A stretch of DNA of 64,000 nucleotides, taken from Herpetosiphonaceae bacterium (GTDB lineage Bacteria > Chloroflexota > Chloroflexia > Chloroflexales > Kallotenuaceae). Below are positions 1 to 9,316 of this stretch, one piece after another. Position numbers and translations under genes: made by a program. The number at the start of each line of letters is the position of its first letter. Position 1 is the first letter of the stretch. Location: assembly GCA_036374795.1 (NCBI GenBank), contig DASUTC010000077.1, forward strand, positions 1-64,000, read 5' to 3'. The notes beneath the pieces were generated by a model. The model made no database searches, was not told where the DNA came from, and saw nothing but the letters and a program-made list of their open reading frames with translations.

Positions 1-650
1 ATGAGAACTGGTTCCAGATCCGCACGTCGAACGGCACCGAGGGCTGGATCGCCGCCGATCTGCTGGGCGTCGAGGATGGGATCGCCGATCAGGTGCCGAC
101 CGCGATCGAGATTCCGCCCCTGCCGACGCCGGAGATCTCGATCGTGCCCGCGCCGCCAGCGGAATCGCAGCCGGAGCCGACGCCGCAGCCCACCCCGGAG
201 CCGACGCCGCAGCCCACCCCGGAGCCAACACCCAAGCCCAAGCCGAAGCCGAGCAATCGCTGGGTCTGGCCGACAGTCGGCGATCTGACATCGGGCTTTG
301 GCTATCGCAACTTCAAGGTTGGCCGCTTCCACAACGGCATCGACATCGCCAATCGCAAAAACACCGTGATTCGGGCCGCGCGTGGCGGCAGGGTGATCGC
401 GGCGGGCTGGTGCAGCGGCTACGGCTACTGCGTCAAGATCAACCACGGCGATGGCTTCGTGACCGAGTATGGGCACCTGGCGTCGCGGCCAAACGTCAGC
501 AACGGCGAGTACGTCAACGCTGGCGATCGGATCGGGCTGATGGGCAGCACCTACGACCGCAGAGGCGGCGGATACTCGACCGGCGTTCATCTGCACTTTA
601 CCGTCAAGCTCAACGGCAAGGCGGTCAATCCGATGCGCTACTTGCCCTAG
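1..650 (+). CDS. SH3b / M23 (LytM) peptidoglycan endopeptidase, C-terminal part
   Basis: The open frame runs in from the left edge, so the true start lies outside the window. The first residues (WFQIRTSNGTEGWIAADLLGV, nt 9-71) look like the end of a bacterial SH3 domain. A Pro/Glu/Thr-rich linker of PTPEPTPQ-type repeats follows (about nt 165-255), then an M23 domain (about nt 265-650). The zinc-site motifs of LytM enzymes are visible: HNGID (HxxxD) and HLHF (HxH). M23 enzymes cut peptide cross-links of peptidoglycan, and the SH3b plus linker layout fits a secreted wall-binding hydrolase. The signal peptide cannot be seen because the N-terminus is missing. A strong terminator follows at 680-709. 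Confidence 0.88.
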   Translation, partial: ENWFQIRTSNGTEGWIAADLLGVEDGIADQVPTAIEIPPLPTPEISIVPAPPAESQPEPTPQPTPEPTPQPTPEPTPKPKPKPSNRWVWPTVGDLTSGFGYRNFKVGRFHNGIDIANRKNTVIRAARGGRVIAAGWCSGYGYCVKINHGDGFVTEYGHLASRPNVSNGEYVNAGDRIGLMGSTYDRRGGGYSTGVHLHFTVKLNGKAVNPMRYLP

Positions 651-679
651 CGCGGCTCCCCGCAAGCATCGAAAGGTTT

Positions 680-709
680 GGGCTGGCTGCGTGCCAGCCC
701 GTTTATTTT
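680..709 (+). terminator. Rho-independent terminator after the M23 peptidase gene
   Basis: An 8-bp stem GGGCTGGC (680-687) / GCCAGCCC (693-700) with a 5-nt loop is followed by GTTTATTTT. Stem, loop and T-tract all fit an intrinsic terminator. Confidence 0.85.
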
Positions 710-747
710 GCGCGGCGGCGATCGTAGCGAAACCGGCGGCAGGTTGG

Positions 748-753
748 TATACT
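748..753 (+). promoter_or_regulatory. Probable -10 box of the membrane protein gene
   Basis: TATACT lies 53 nt before the proposed GTG start at 807 and downstream of the terminator. No good -35 element is seen at the normal spacing. Confidence 0.35.
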
Positions 754-806
754 TAGCGTCCGACTGGCAGAGACGATCAATTGCACTATTTCTGGAGCTA
801 TCACCT

Positions 807-2720
807 GTGTTTTCACGTGCCCGCGTGCCCTTGATCTTGATTGCGCTGGGGCTGGCACTGTCGATCGCAGGGCCAATCGGGCGCTTATCGGTCGTCGGTG
901 GGCTGGTGCTTTTTGCGCCGGGCTACCTGCTGTGGTCGCTGGCCGACGCCGACCTACGACTACCGCGCTTCGTCGCTCCGGCACTCTGGCTTGGCCTGAG
1001 CCTCAGCCTGATCCCGATCCTCTTTCTGTGGAGTAGCACGCTTGGCCTGCGCCTGACCGCGCCGATCCTGACGATGCAGGCGATCGGCGTGGCGCTGCTG
1101 GCGGCATGGCGCTGGCTGCGTGCGCGGCAGCGGCCACTGCCGCCGCGCTGGCTGGTAGCGGGCTGGAGCCTGGTAGTTGGCCTGGTAGGACTGACGCGGG
1201 CGCTTGAGATCCGGGGCATCGTCGCGCCGCTGTGGGTGGACTCGCTGCACCATACGCTGCTGGTGCGGATCGTGAGCGAGAGCGGGCGTATCCCAACCTC
1301 GCTTGAGCCGTATCTGCCAATCGACCAGATCCGCTACCACTGGGGCTATCACACCATCGTGGCGGCGTGGACCGAGATCGCGTATCTGCCGCTGCTGCAA
1401 GGCGTGCTGTGGAGCGGCCAGATCTTGAACGCGCTGATCGCCGTCGTCGCGTATGGCCTGGGCGCGTTCATGCTGCGCTCGCCGCGTGCGGGGCTGATCG
1501 CCGCCGTGGTGGCGGGGCTGCTCTCGCTGATGCCGGCATACTATGTCACCTGGGGCCGCTACACGCAGCTTACGGGCCTGCTGGTGCTGCCGGGCCTGCT
1601 GATCGGCTCGATCGCGCTGGCCGAGCAGCCGCGCTGGTCGTGGCGCTTGATCGTGCCGACCGCGCTGCTGCTGAGCGGGCTGATGCTGATCCACTACCGG
1701 GTGCTAGTCTTCTACGGCGCGTTCATGGTGCCGTACGGGCTGCTGCTGGCGCTCCGACGACCGGGCAGCGTCGGCAGCCTGGCGCTGCGCTTCGCGCTTG
1801 TCGGCGGTCTTGCGGCGCTGATCGTCGCGCCGTGGGTGCTGGAGATGCTCCGGCGCGTCCTGATCCCGTACGCGGTCGCGCCCTCAGGACTGACCGGGAG
1901 CGGCGACTATAACGGCATCGACTGGGCGCTGCTGAACTACGGCAACAACCGCGTGTTGTACGGCCTGGCCGGACTCGGCACGCTGCTGGCGCTGCTGGCG
2001 TGGCGTTTACGAGTGATAGCCACGGCGGCCTGGATCGGCATCCTCTTCCTGCTGGCGAATCCGGCGATCGTCGGGCTGCCGTCCTCGTGGTTTATCAACA
2101 ACCACTCGGTGATCATCATGCTCTTTCTGCCGGTGAGCGTCCTGGTGGCGTATGGCGTCAACCAGCTGGCATGGTGGCTGCTGCGTGTCATGCCCGGCGC
2201 GCGCAGGCTGTGGACGCGCTACGCGCTGGCGGCGGGCTTTGTGGGCATCGCCGTGTTCGGCACCTGGCAACTGCGCAGCGTTGTCAATCAGGCGACGGTC
2301 CTGGTGCGGCCCGCCGACATCGATGCGCTGGCATGGGCAGCCGAGAACACGCCGCAAGATGCGCGCTTTCTGGTCAACAGCGCCTTCTGGCTGAACGGAG
2401 CGTACAGGGGCACCGATGGCGGCTGGTGGCTGCTGCCGATCGCCGGACGCTGGGTGACAGCGCCGCCCGCGCTGTATGTCTATGGCAAGCCTGAGTATAG
2501 GCAGGCGGTCGAGGCGCTCAACCGGCGGATCAGCGAGGTGAAGATCGACCAGCCGGAGCAGCTGAAGCAGCTTGTTCGCGACGAGCGGATCTCGCATGTG
2601 TATGTCGGCGGCAACCAGTCGGGGCCGATCAAAGCCGATATGCTCTTTGGCGATCCGATGTTTACACCGATCTACGACGCGAACGGCGTAACGATCTTCG
2701 CCGTCCGCGCCACATCTTGA
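807..2720 (+). CDS. Polytopic membrane protein, GT-C / DUF6541-like
   Basis: The protein has 637 residues from GTG 807, which has GGAG at 794-797. The frame is open further upstream to 678, but that part overlaps the terminator and reads like non-coding sequence. The first two thirds form many hydrophobic segments. They hold a YHWGYHTIVAAWTEI stretch that is typical of large membrane glycosyltransferase-like (GT-C or DUF6541) proteins of envelope glycan clusters. The last 130 or so residues (from about RPADIDALAWAAENTP) are soluble and probably extracytoplasmic. It precedes a set of glycosyltransferases, so a role in building or transferring a lipid-linked sugar is a reasonable inference. No catalytic residue was identified, and the family assignment is from overall appearance only. 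Confidence 0.6.
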   Translation: MFSRARVPLILIALGLALSIAGPIGRLSVVGGLVLFAPGYLLWSLADADLRLPRFVAPALWLGLSLSLIPILFLWSSTLGLRLTAPILTMQAIGVALLAAWRWLRARQRPLPPRWLVAGWSLVVGLVGLTRALEIRGIVAPLWVDSLHHTLLVRIVSESGRIPTSLEPYLPIDQIRYHWGYHTIVAAWTEIAYLPLLQGVLWSGQILNALIAVVAYGLGAFMLRSPRAGLIAAVVAGLLSLMPAYYVTWGRYTQLTGLLVLPGLLIGSIALAEQPRWSWRLIVPTALLLSGLMLIHYRVLVFYGAFMVPYGLLLALRRPGSVGSLALRFALVGGLAALIVAPWVLEMLRRVLIPYAVAPSGLTGSGDYNGIDWALLNYGNNRVLYGLAGLGTLLALLAWRLRVIATAAWIGILFLLANPAIVGLPSSWFINNHSVIIMLFLPVSVLVAYGVNQLAWWLLRVMPGARRLWTRYALAAGFVGIAVFGTWQLRSVVNQATVLVRPADIDALAWAAENTPQDARFLVNSAFWLNGAYRGTDGGWWLLPIAGRWVTAPPALYVYGKPEYRQAVEALNRRISEVKIDQPEQLKQLVRDERISHVYVGGNQSGPIKADMLFGDPMFTPIYDANGVTIFAVRATS

Positions 2721-2767
2721 CGCTGTCGGGAAGGTGTGTCATCATCGATCGTCCGAAAGGTGCAGCG

Positions 2768-4210
2768 GTGAGCAGTGACCGTAGCAATGCCATGATCAAT
2801 GAGTCGAATCAGCTCAGCGAGCGCGAGCGCGAAATTCTGCGGCTTGTCGCCAGCGGGCTGTCCAATCAACAAATCGCCAATCAGCTCGGCATCAGCGTCA
2901 ACACCGTCAAGGTCCATCTGCGCAACGTCTTCAGCAAGATCGGCGTCGCATCGCGGACAGAGGCGACGATGTACGCCGTCCGCGCCGGGATTGTCGCTGT
3001 CGATCGAGCCGAGCCAGCGCTGCTCTCCGCGCCGACCGCCGAGGAGTTGGCGACTGAGACGACAGCACCGCCCGACGTGATCGTCGAGGTCATCCCGCCG
3101 CTTGAGCAGCCGCCGCTGCCCGCGCTTGAGCAGCCCGTCGCTACGGAGCTTGTCGTCCCCGGCCACGCATCCGCTCGATTGCCAACCATCACAAAACCTA
3201 CGCAGCGCAGCCGATGGCTGCTGCCGGTGCTGATCGGCGCTGCACTGATCGGGCTGATCCTGGCCGCAGCCTTTGCTCTGGGCTGGTTTAGCCCAACCGT
3301 GGAGCCGGAGGCCAGCACCGAGCAGGCGCGCTGGATGACATTGCCCGCCGCCAGTACCGCGCGAGCTGGCTTCGCCATTGCCAGCAGCGGCGAGCGGCTG
3401 TATGTGATCGGCGGGGAAAATACCACGGGCGTGCTCGATAGCATCGAGCGCTACGATGCCAGCCTGAGGACCTGGGCCGAGCTAAGTAAAAAGCCGACCG
3501 CCGTCGCCGATGTGCGCGCGGTGGTGCTCGGCGGCAAGCTGTACGTGCCCGGCGGACGGCGCTCGAACGATCCCAAAGATATTACGACCGCCTTCGAGCG
3601 CTATGATCCGAGCGCGGAGGCATGGGAAACCCTGCCCGACCTGCCGCAGCCGCGCAGCGCCTATGCCCTGGCTGCGCTTGAGGGCAAGCTCTATCTGTTT
3701 GGCGGCTGGGACGGCAGCGCCTATCGCGGCGAGGTCTTCGAGTACGATCCTGAGCGCGCAAGCTGGCGCGAGCGCACGCCGATGCCGACCGCCCGCGCCT
3801 TTGCCGACGCAGGTGTAGTCGAGGGCAGCATCTATGTGCTCGGCGGCGAGAGCCAGGCGGGGCCGCTTGCCAACAACGAGGTCTACACGCCAGCCCAAGA
3901 GGGCGGGCAGCCCTGGGCACGTCGCGCGCCGCTGCCGCAGCCACGCAGCCGCTTCGGCTCAGCCGTGGCGCTTTCGATCATCCATGTGCTCGGCGGCGAT
4001 CCCAGGGGCGCGGAGCCGCTCAAGTATAATGCGCGCGCCGACAACTGGCAGCCCTTCGCGGGTCCGTCCCAGGCGATCGGCAGCCAGCCGGGCGTCGTGC
4101 AGCAGGACGTATCGATCGTCGTGCTGGGCGGCAAAGCGGGAGCGGATAGCTACTCCGGCGAGATGCAGGCGTACCAGGCGCTCTCGACGATCTGGCTGCC
4201 GCGTCAGTAG
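2768..4210 (+). CDS. LuxR-type HTH, transmembrane helix and kelch propeller regulator
   Basis: The protein has 480 residues from GTG 2768, with AAAGG at 2756-2760; an in-frame ATG at 2792 is the alternative. Residues about 16-74 are a LuxR/GerE HTH (LSEREREILRLVASGLSNQQ, then ISVNTVKVHLRNVFSKIG). A Pro/Glu-rich linker follows, then one transmembrane helix (about 148-172). The rest contains six kelch-type blades, each with a (V/L)(I/L)GG core (LYVIGG, LYVPGG, LYLFGG, IYVLGG, IHVLGG, IVVLGG). The order implies a cytoplasmic DNA-binding head and an external beta-propeller, a one-component membrane sensor with the ToxR/CadC topology. The N-terminus lacks a receiver domain. What the propeller binds is unknown. 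Adjacent genes build glycans, so a surface-sugar signal is possible. Confidence 0.8.
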   Translation: MSSDRSNAMINESNQLSEREREILRLVASGLSNQQIANQLGISVNTVKVHLRNVFSKIGVASRTEATMYAVRAGIVAVDRAEPALLSAPTAEELATETTAPPDVIVEVIPPLEQPPLPALEQPVATELVVPGHASARLPTITKPTQRSRWLLPVLIGAALIGLILAAAFALGWFSPTVEPEASTEQARWMTLPAASTARAGFAIASSGERLYVIGGENTTGVLDSIERYDASLRTWAELSKKPTAVADVRAVVLGGKLYVPGGRRSNDPKDITTAFERYDPSAEAWETLPDLPQPRSAYALAALEGKLYLFGGWDGSAYRGEVFEYDPERASWRERTPMPTARAFADAGVVEGSIYVLGGESQAGPLANNEVYTPAQEGGQPWARRAPLPQPRSRFGSAVALSIIHVLGGDPRGAEPLKYNARADNWQPFAGPSQAIGSQPGVVQQDVSIVVLGGKAGADSYSGEMQAYQALSTIWLPRQ

Positions 4211-4299
4211 CGGTTGTTGATTTGCCGATCGGATCAATGCGATGACGTACCATAACCAATGAAACCACAGCCAATGGTTGCTATGCGCGGGATGCGCTG

Positions 4300-5532
4300 A
4301 TGAGGATTGTGCTGCCGATCACGATGGGCATCGAGCGGCCCAGCGGCGTGCGCTATTTTCAGATCGCGCGTGGGCTGGCGCGGCGCGGACACTCGGTGCG
4401 GATTCTGGCGCTGCATCCCGATCTTGCGGGCTGCCCGCAGCGCCGCTTCGTGCGCGATGGCGTCGAGGTCTGGTACGTCGGGCAGATGCACGCGCGCAAA
4501 AGCGGCAGCGTGCCCGTGCGCTTCAATGCCCTGCAACTGCTGCGCGTACTGATTGGCTCGACGCTCGGCATGATCTGGGGCATGCTGTGCTCGCCCGCCG
4601 ACGTCTATCACCTGGGCAAGCCCCAGCCGGTCAACGGCCTTGCCGCGCTGGTAGCCGTGCTGCTGCGCGGTCGTCGCTTCTACGTCGACTGTGACGACGA
4701 CGAGGTTGGCAGCAACCGCTTCAGCGCAGGCTGGCAGCGCGCGGTCTTTGCCTTCTGGCAATCGCTGCTGCCGCGTCTGGCTGCGGGTGTCACCGTTAAC
4801 ACGCGGTTTCTGGCGGAGCGGATGCGGCGGCGCGGCATCGAGCGGGTCGTCTATGTGCCCAACGGCGTCGATCTCGATCGGCTCAGGCGGCCAGATCCGG
4901 CTGCCAGCGCCGGGCTGCGCGCCGCGCTAGGACTGGCCGGTCGGCGGGTGATCGCCTATGCCGGGACGCTGGCGCTGCATAATCATCCCGTCGATCTGCT
5001 GCTGGATGCGTTCGCGCAGCTTGCCCCCGACCTGCCCGATCTCGATCTGCTGCTGATCGGCGGCGGCGAGGATCTGCCGGAGCTACGACGACGAGTCCGC
5101 GCTATGGGCTTGACAGATCGGGTACACTTCACCGGGCAGTTGCCGCAGCAGAGCGTGCGCGGCTATCTATCGCTCGCGGCGCTGAGCGTCGATCCGGTCC
5201 ATGACGACGACGTTGCGCGCGCACGATCGCCGCTCAAAATCTTTGAGAGCATGGCGCTGGGCGTGCCCGTCGTCACCGGCGATGTCGGCGATCGACGGCA
5301 GCTCCTGGCGCATGGCGCGGGCGTCGTGACAGCGCCGGGCGATGCGACGGCATTAGCCACGACGATTCGCCGCCTGCTCGACGATCCTGCGTGGCTGCGG
5401 GCGGCTGCGAGCGCGGCGACAGCAGCGGCGGCGCAGTACGACTGGCACAGGCTGAGCGGGCGCTGGACCGAGGTCTATGCTCCGTCGCGCCCTGACTCTG
5501 ATCTTTCGATGAAAGAAAGCGATAAGGTTTAA
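4300..5532 (+). CDS. GT4-family glycosyltransferase (GT-B fold)
   Basis: A 410-residue protein beginning MRIVLPITMGIERPSGVRYF. The N-terminal half holds a GT4-type acceptor domain with GVRYFQIARGLARRGHSVRI. The C-terminal half is a Glycos_transf_1 domain with IAYAGTLALHNHPVDLLLDAF and the donor-site region SPLKIFESMALGVPVV, in which the E of the KxFE-type motif is present. No membrane segment is seen. The enzyme should transfer a nucleotide-activated sugar to a growing glycan at the cytoplasmic face. It is followed after 7 nt by a flippase gene and then by overlapping genes, which suggests one operon from 4300 to 9263. Donor and acceptor cannot be told from sequence. Confidence 0.85.
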   Translation: MRIVLPITMGIERPSGVRYFQIARGLARRGHSVRILALHPDLAGCPQRRFVRDGVEVWYVGQMHARKSGSVPVRFNALQLLRVLIGSTLGMIWGMLCSPADVYHLGKPQPVNGLAALVAVLLRGRRFYVDCDDDEVGSNRFSAGWQRAVFAFWQSLLPRLAAGVTVNTRFLAERMRRRGIERVVYVPNGVDLDRLRRPDPAASAGLRAALGLAGRRVIAYAGTLALHNHPVDLLLDAFAQLAPDLPDLDLLLIGGGEDLPELRRRVRAMGLTDRVHFTGQLPQQSVRGYLSLAALSVDPVHDDDVARARSPLKIFESMALGVPVVTGDVGDRRQLLAHGAGVVTAPGDATALATTIRRLLDDPAWLRAAASAATAAAAQYDWHRLSGRWTEVYAPSRPDSDLSMKESDKV

Positions 5533-5539
5533 GCAATTC

Positions 5540-6811
5540 ATGCAATCAGCATCCTCGTCTGTCGCAGCTTCCCGCAAAAACTGGCGCAGCCATGCCTCGA
5601 CCGGGCTGGTGCTCAACGTCGGCGTGGCAATCGCGGGCGTGTTGGTCGCGCGGCTGCTTGGCAGCGTGACTCAGTTTGCGCTTGCACGGCTGATGAGCCT
5701 GTCGGACTTCGGCATGTACACCACGCTGTACGCGCTGCTCGGCCCGGTAGTGATGATCGCCAGCCTGGGCCTTGATACGTGGCTGCTGCATCAGGGTGGC
5801 CGCGCCCGCGACCTCGACTCGGTGATCAGCCAGGTGCTGGCGCTGCGGCTGCTGGCGACCGGCGGGCTGATGATCGTGGCGATCGCGATCCTGCTGGTGA
5901 GCGGCAAGACCAGCCTTGAGCTGCCGATTATCTTTGCGGCGTTCGGGCTGACCTGCGAGCTGCTGCTGACCACCGCGCATACCGCGCTGCGGGCACAGCT
6001 TCGCAGCCGCGCCGCCGCGCTGCTCCAGATGATCGTGCCCGCGCTGACGATCGCGCTGACGCTGGCGCTGTGGAACGCCGCCGCGCCGCTGCTGACGGCG
6101 ACCGGCTACCGGCTGCTGGCGGACATCCTGGGCGTCGGGCTGCTGATGTGGCTGTTGCGCCGCAGCTTGCACGGGCTGCGCTGGAAGCCGCAGCGGCTGC
6201 TGGACATGATCAAACAGGCGCGGGCCTACTTTGCCGCCGATCTGCTGTCGAGCGTGGCGCTCAAGGCCGACCTGACGATGGTTTCGTTTATGATCGGCGC
6301 GGTCGGGGCGGGTGTGTACAACCCGGCGCTGCTGATCGTCAACACCACGTTTCTAGTCCCGGCGGTTGCCTGGCAGGTATTGCTGCCGGTGATCGCGCGT
6401 CTCCAGCCTCACTCACGCGGGTTCCGCTGGATGGTCGGACTGGCGGTGATCGGGAGTCTGCTCTACGGCCTCTTCTGGGCCGCAGCGCTGTGGTGGGGCT
6501 CCGGCATGATCATCGATCTGGTCTTTAGCACGCAGTACCGGGCCGCCGTGCCGCTGCTCCAGATTATGTGCCTGATCCCGCTCTTCAAAAGCCTCAACTT
6601 CTGCTCGGCGATGGTGATGGTCGCGCGCGACGATCAGGTCTTGCGCACCAAGCTGCTGGCCGTCGGCTCGGTGGTCAACGTCATCGCCAACGCGATCTGC
6701 ATTCCCGTGTTTGGCCTGGAAGGAGCCGCGTGGGTCAACCTGGCGACCGAGATCATTTTGCTGGTGGCCTACAGCGGCGGCGCGTGGTTCTCACTGCATC
6801 GATCGGCATGA
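5540..6811 (+). CDS. Lipid-linked oligosaccharide flippase (Wzx/MATE-like)
   Basis: A 423-residue protein made almost entirely of hydrophobic helices. The N-terminal motif VARLLGSVTQFALARLMSLSDFGMY is the usual start of polysaccharide flippases (Polysacc_synt family). Such proteins move undecaprenyl-linked repeat units across the membrane. The stop codon overlaps the ATG of the next gene (ATGA at 6808-6811), so translation is probably coupled. With three glycosyltransferases around it, the gene defines an envelope polysaccharide locus. No polymerase (Wzy) was recognised, unless the protein at 807 serves that role. Confidence 0.85.
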   Translation: MQSASSSVAASRKNWRSHASTGLVLNVGVAIAGVLVARLLGSVTQFALARLMSLSDFGMYTTLYALLGPVVMIASLGLDTWLLHQGGRARDLDSVISQVLALRLLATGGLMIVAIAILLVSGKTSLELPIIFAAFGLTCELLLTTAHTALRAQLRSRAAALLQMIVPALTIALTLALWNAAAPLLTATGYRLLADILGVGLLMWLLRRSLHGLRWKPQRLLDMIKQARAYFAADLLSSVALKADLTMVSFMIGAVGAGVYNPALLIVNTTFLVPAVAWQVLLPVIARLQPHSRGFRWMVGLAVIGSLLYGLFWAAALWWGSGMIIDLVFSTQYRAAVPLLQIMCLIPLFKSLNFCSAMVMVARDDQVLRTKLLAVGSVVNVIANAICIPVFGLEGAAWVNLATEIILLVAYSGGAWFSLHRSA

Positions 6812-8091
6812 AGATCATCGTTCTCAACGCGCACTCGCCCAAGAACGCGGGCGATCTGGCGATCCTTGAGCAGACGATGGCTGTTTTGCGCCGCGCGTTT
6901 CCCGCCGCCGCGCTGACGATCACGGTCAACGACGAGCTATCGGATCTGCTGCCCGCTGGCGCGAGCTACGTCGGCTCGCTGATGCGCTGGGTGCTGCGGG
7001 TGGACGCACAGGGCGAGTGGCACTGGCGCAAGCCGCTGGTGCCGTTCTACGCGCTCTGGCTGGTACACGCCGCGCTGATGTACCGTGTGGCGGGGCTGAG
7101 GCCGCTGCCGCGTCTGCCGGATCGGCGCGGGCTGATGCGGGCCTACTACGATGCCGATCTGGTGGTAGTGATCGGCGGCGGGCATCTCTACGCGCGGCAC
7201 GCTGCCAATATCGCCTTTGCCTGGCTCTGGCTCGGCATCGCGCTGGCGGTGCTGATGGGCAAGCCCCTGCTGCTGCTGCCGCAATCGTTCGGGCCGCTGC
7301 CGGGTACGATCCAGCGGGCCATGCTGCGCTGGCTGCTCTCGCACAGCGCGCTGACAGCGGCGCGCGAATACCGCTCGCTGCAACTGCTGGCCGAGATCGG
7401 GCTGCGCCGCCGCGTGCTGCTCCTGCCCGATCTGGCCTTTGCGGCGGATGCTACCCCGCTCAATCGCATGGACACTGACATGCCCGAGCTGATTCGCAGC
7501 TCCGAGGGAAAGCCGCTGGTCGGTTTGACGCTGATGGATTGGCAGCGCCAGAATCCGCAGTTCGGCAACCAGCACGGCTATGAGCAGGCAATCCTGGCGC
7601 TGATGCGGCATCTCCGGCAGCACTACGACGCGCGTGTGGTGCTCTTCGCGCAGTGTACCGGCCCTAATGCGGCCCACGACGATCGGCTGATTGCGCGGCG
7701 GCTCGTGGCGGCGGCTCAGGCCCAGGGCATCGACGGCGTAGCGCTAATCGATGCGGTGCTGTCGCCGGAGCAGCTCAAAGCGGCCTACGCCCGCCTGGAT
7801 CTGCTGGTGGCGACGCGCATGCACTCGGCGATCTTCGCGCTCAGCGGCTACGTTCCCGCGCTGGCGATCGGCTACCTGTATAAATCGGTCGGGATTATGG
7901 AGCTGCTGGGCCTGGAGCGTTACGCGCTGGACATCGATACACTCACCGCCGAGCGGCTGTGCGCCGCCTTCGACGCGCTCTGGGCGGAGCGCGAACGTGT
8001 CCGCGAGCGGCTCGTCCGGCGCATCCCGGCAATACAGAAGACGCTAGAGCGGCTGCCGGAGCTGATCCGGCGCAGCGTTCGGGAGGCGTAA
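6808..8091 (+). CDS. Polysaccharide pyruvyl transferase family protein (CsaB/WcaK-like)
   Basis: The start is ATG 6808, which overlaps the flippase stop; the frame is open further upstream but only as a shadow of the flippase gene. The 427-residue protein begins with KIIVLNAHSPKNAGDLAIL, typical of the PS_pyruv_trans family. Further family signs are VVVIGGGHLYA, LLLPQSFGPL and, near the C-terminus, LVATRMHSAIFALSGYVP. These enzymes add ketal-linked pyruvate to surface polysaccharides, which can anchor SLH-domain proteins or give acidity. The gene is coupled to neighbours on both sides. Confidence 0.85.
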   Translation: MKIIVLNAHSPKNAGDLAILEQTMAVLRRAFPAAALTITVNDELSDLLPAGASYVGSLMRWVLRVDAQGEWHWRKPLVPFYALWLVHAALMYRVAGLRPLPRLPDRRGLMRAYYDADLVVVIGGGHLYARHAANIAFAWLWLGIALAVLMGKPLLLLPQSFGPLPGTIQRAMLRWLLSHSALTAAREYRSLQLLAEIGLRRRVLLLPDLAFAADATPLNRMDTDMPELIRSSEGKPLVGLTLMDWQRQNPQFGNQHGYEQAILALMRHLRQHYDARVVLFAQCTGPNAAHDDRLIARRLVAAAQAQGIDGVALIDAVLSPEQLKAAYARLDLLVATRMHSAIFALSGYVPALAIGYLYKSVGIMELLGLERYALDIDTLTAERLCAAFDALWAERERVRERLVRRIPAIQKTLERLPELIRRSVREA

Positions 8092-9263
8092 TGCCGCAGC
8101 GACTGATTCCTGTGCTGCAACTGGTCGATGGCTTCGCCACCGAAGAACAGTCGGGCGGCGCGTCGCAGTTCGGCATCCAACTGGCGCGACATCTCGATCG
8201 CAGCCGGTACGCGCCGTTTGTCTGCGGGCTGTGGCGCTACGGCACGGCCTCGGAGCGGCGCTGGCGCGAGCAACTGCACGCCGAGGGCATCGGCACCGCG
8301 ATCTTGATCGAGCAGCGGGGCCGTCTCTCGACGGATCTGCTGCGCGCCGCCGCCCTGCTTGGCCTGCTGCTCGATCGGGTCCGACCGCTGGTGCTCAACA
8401 GCCACTTCGAGCGCGGCGATCTGCTCTGCCTATGGAGCAAGCTGAGCCATCCGACGCATCCGCGCATCGTCCGCACGATGCATACCGATCAGCAGTGGCA
8501 GAGGCGGCCCTGGCTGGGCCAGCTACTCAACCTTGCCGCCCTGCCCTGGATCTTCGACGCCGAGGTAGCGATCTCGGAGGCGACTCGCCGGGTGATGGAC
8601 GCGCGTCCCGCCGCGCGCCTGGCTCGCCGTCGCGCTGTGCTGCTGTACAATGGCATCAGCCGTAAGCTGGTGGAGCGCCTGAGCGCGGCAAGTATGGTCG
8701 CCGCGCCGCGTGGGTCGTCGCGGCCTCGGATCGTCATCGTCGGGCGGCTGGAGCAGCAGAAAGGACACGTCTGCTTTCTGCAAGCCGCCGCTGAGCTGCT
8801 GCGCGACGTGCCCGATGCTGAGCTGTGGATCGTGGGCACCGGCAGCCTCCTCGACGATCTGCAAGCCCTGACGGCGACGCTGGGTATTGCAGACGCGGTG
8901 CGCTTCTGCGGGCAGCGCAGCGATGTGGCTGAGATTCTGCTGAGCAGCGACCTGCTGGTATCGTCGTCGCTCTGGGAAGGCTTTCCGACGGTGATCCTTG
9001 AGGCGATGGCGGCGCGCGTCCCCGTCGTCGCAACCGATATACCAGGAAGCCGTGAGCTGGTGCGGAGCGGCGCGACCGGTCTGCTGGTGCCGGTCGGGCA
9101 GCCGCGGGCGCTGGCAGCCGCCATCCGCCGCTTGCTCGATCAGCGCGACGAGGCGCGACGTATGGCAGAGAATGCCTGGCGCGAAGTCCAGCGCTATACG
9201 CTTGAGCATACGGCCAGCGGCTACGATCGGCTGTATCAAACGCTGATCGGCGTTAAACGCTAG
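8091..9263 (+). CDS. GT4-family glycosyltransferase
   Basis: The start is ATG 8091, inside the preceding stop (TAATG), with a GGGAGG ribosome site at 8081-8086. The 390-residue GT-B protein has an N-terminal domain beginning LIPVLQLVDGFATEEQSGGA and a C-terminal Glycos_transf_1 domain with IVIVGRLEQQKGHVCFLQAA and SLWEGFPTVILEAMAARVPV. The latter contains the E of the ExxxxxxxE-type donor site. It appears to be the last gene of the 4300-9263 operon. A hairpin lies directly after the stop. Confidence 0.87.
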   Translation: MPQRLIPVLQLVDGFATEEQSGGASQFGIQLARHLDRSRYAPFVCGLWRYGTASERRWREQLHAEGIGTAILIEQRGRLSTDLLRAAALLGLLLDRVRPLVLNSHFERGDLLCLWSKLSHPTHPRIVRTMHTDQQWQRRPWLGQLLNLAALPWIFDAEVAISEATRRVMDARPAARLARRRAVLLYNGISRKLVERLSAASMVAAPRGSSRPRIVIVGRLEQQKGHVCFLQAAAELLRDVPDAELWIVGTGSLLDDLQALTATLGIADAVRFCGQRSDVAEILLSSDLLVSSSLWEGFPTVILEAMAARVPVVATDIPGSRELVRSGATGLLVPVGQPRALAAAIRRLLDQRDEARRMAENAWREVQRYTLEHTASGYDRLYQTLIGVKR

Positions 9264-9288
9264 CCGCTCAAGCGCAGTGCTTGAGCGG
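9264..9288. terminator. Intergenic hairpin between convergent genes
   Basis: CCGCTCAAGC (9264-9273) and GCTTGAGCGG (9279-9288) form a perfect 10-bp stem with a 5-nt loop between two convergent genes. There is no T-run, so a bidirectional or Rho-aided role is inferred. Confidence 0.55.
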
Positions 9289-9316
9289 TAACGGTCTGCG
9301 ATCGGGTTTCAGCGCA

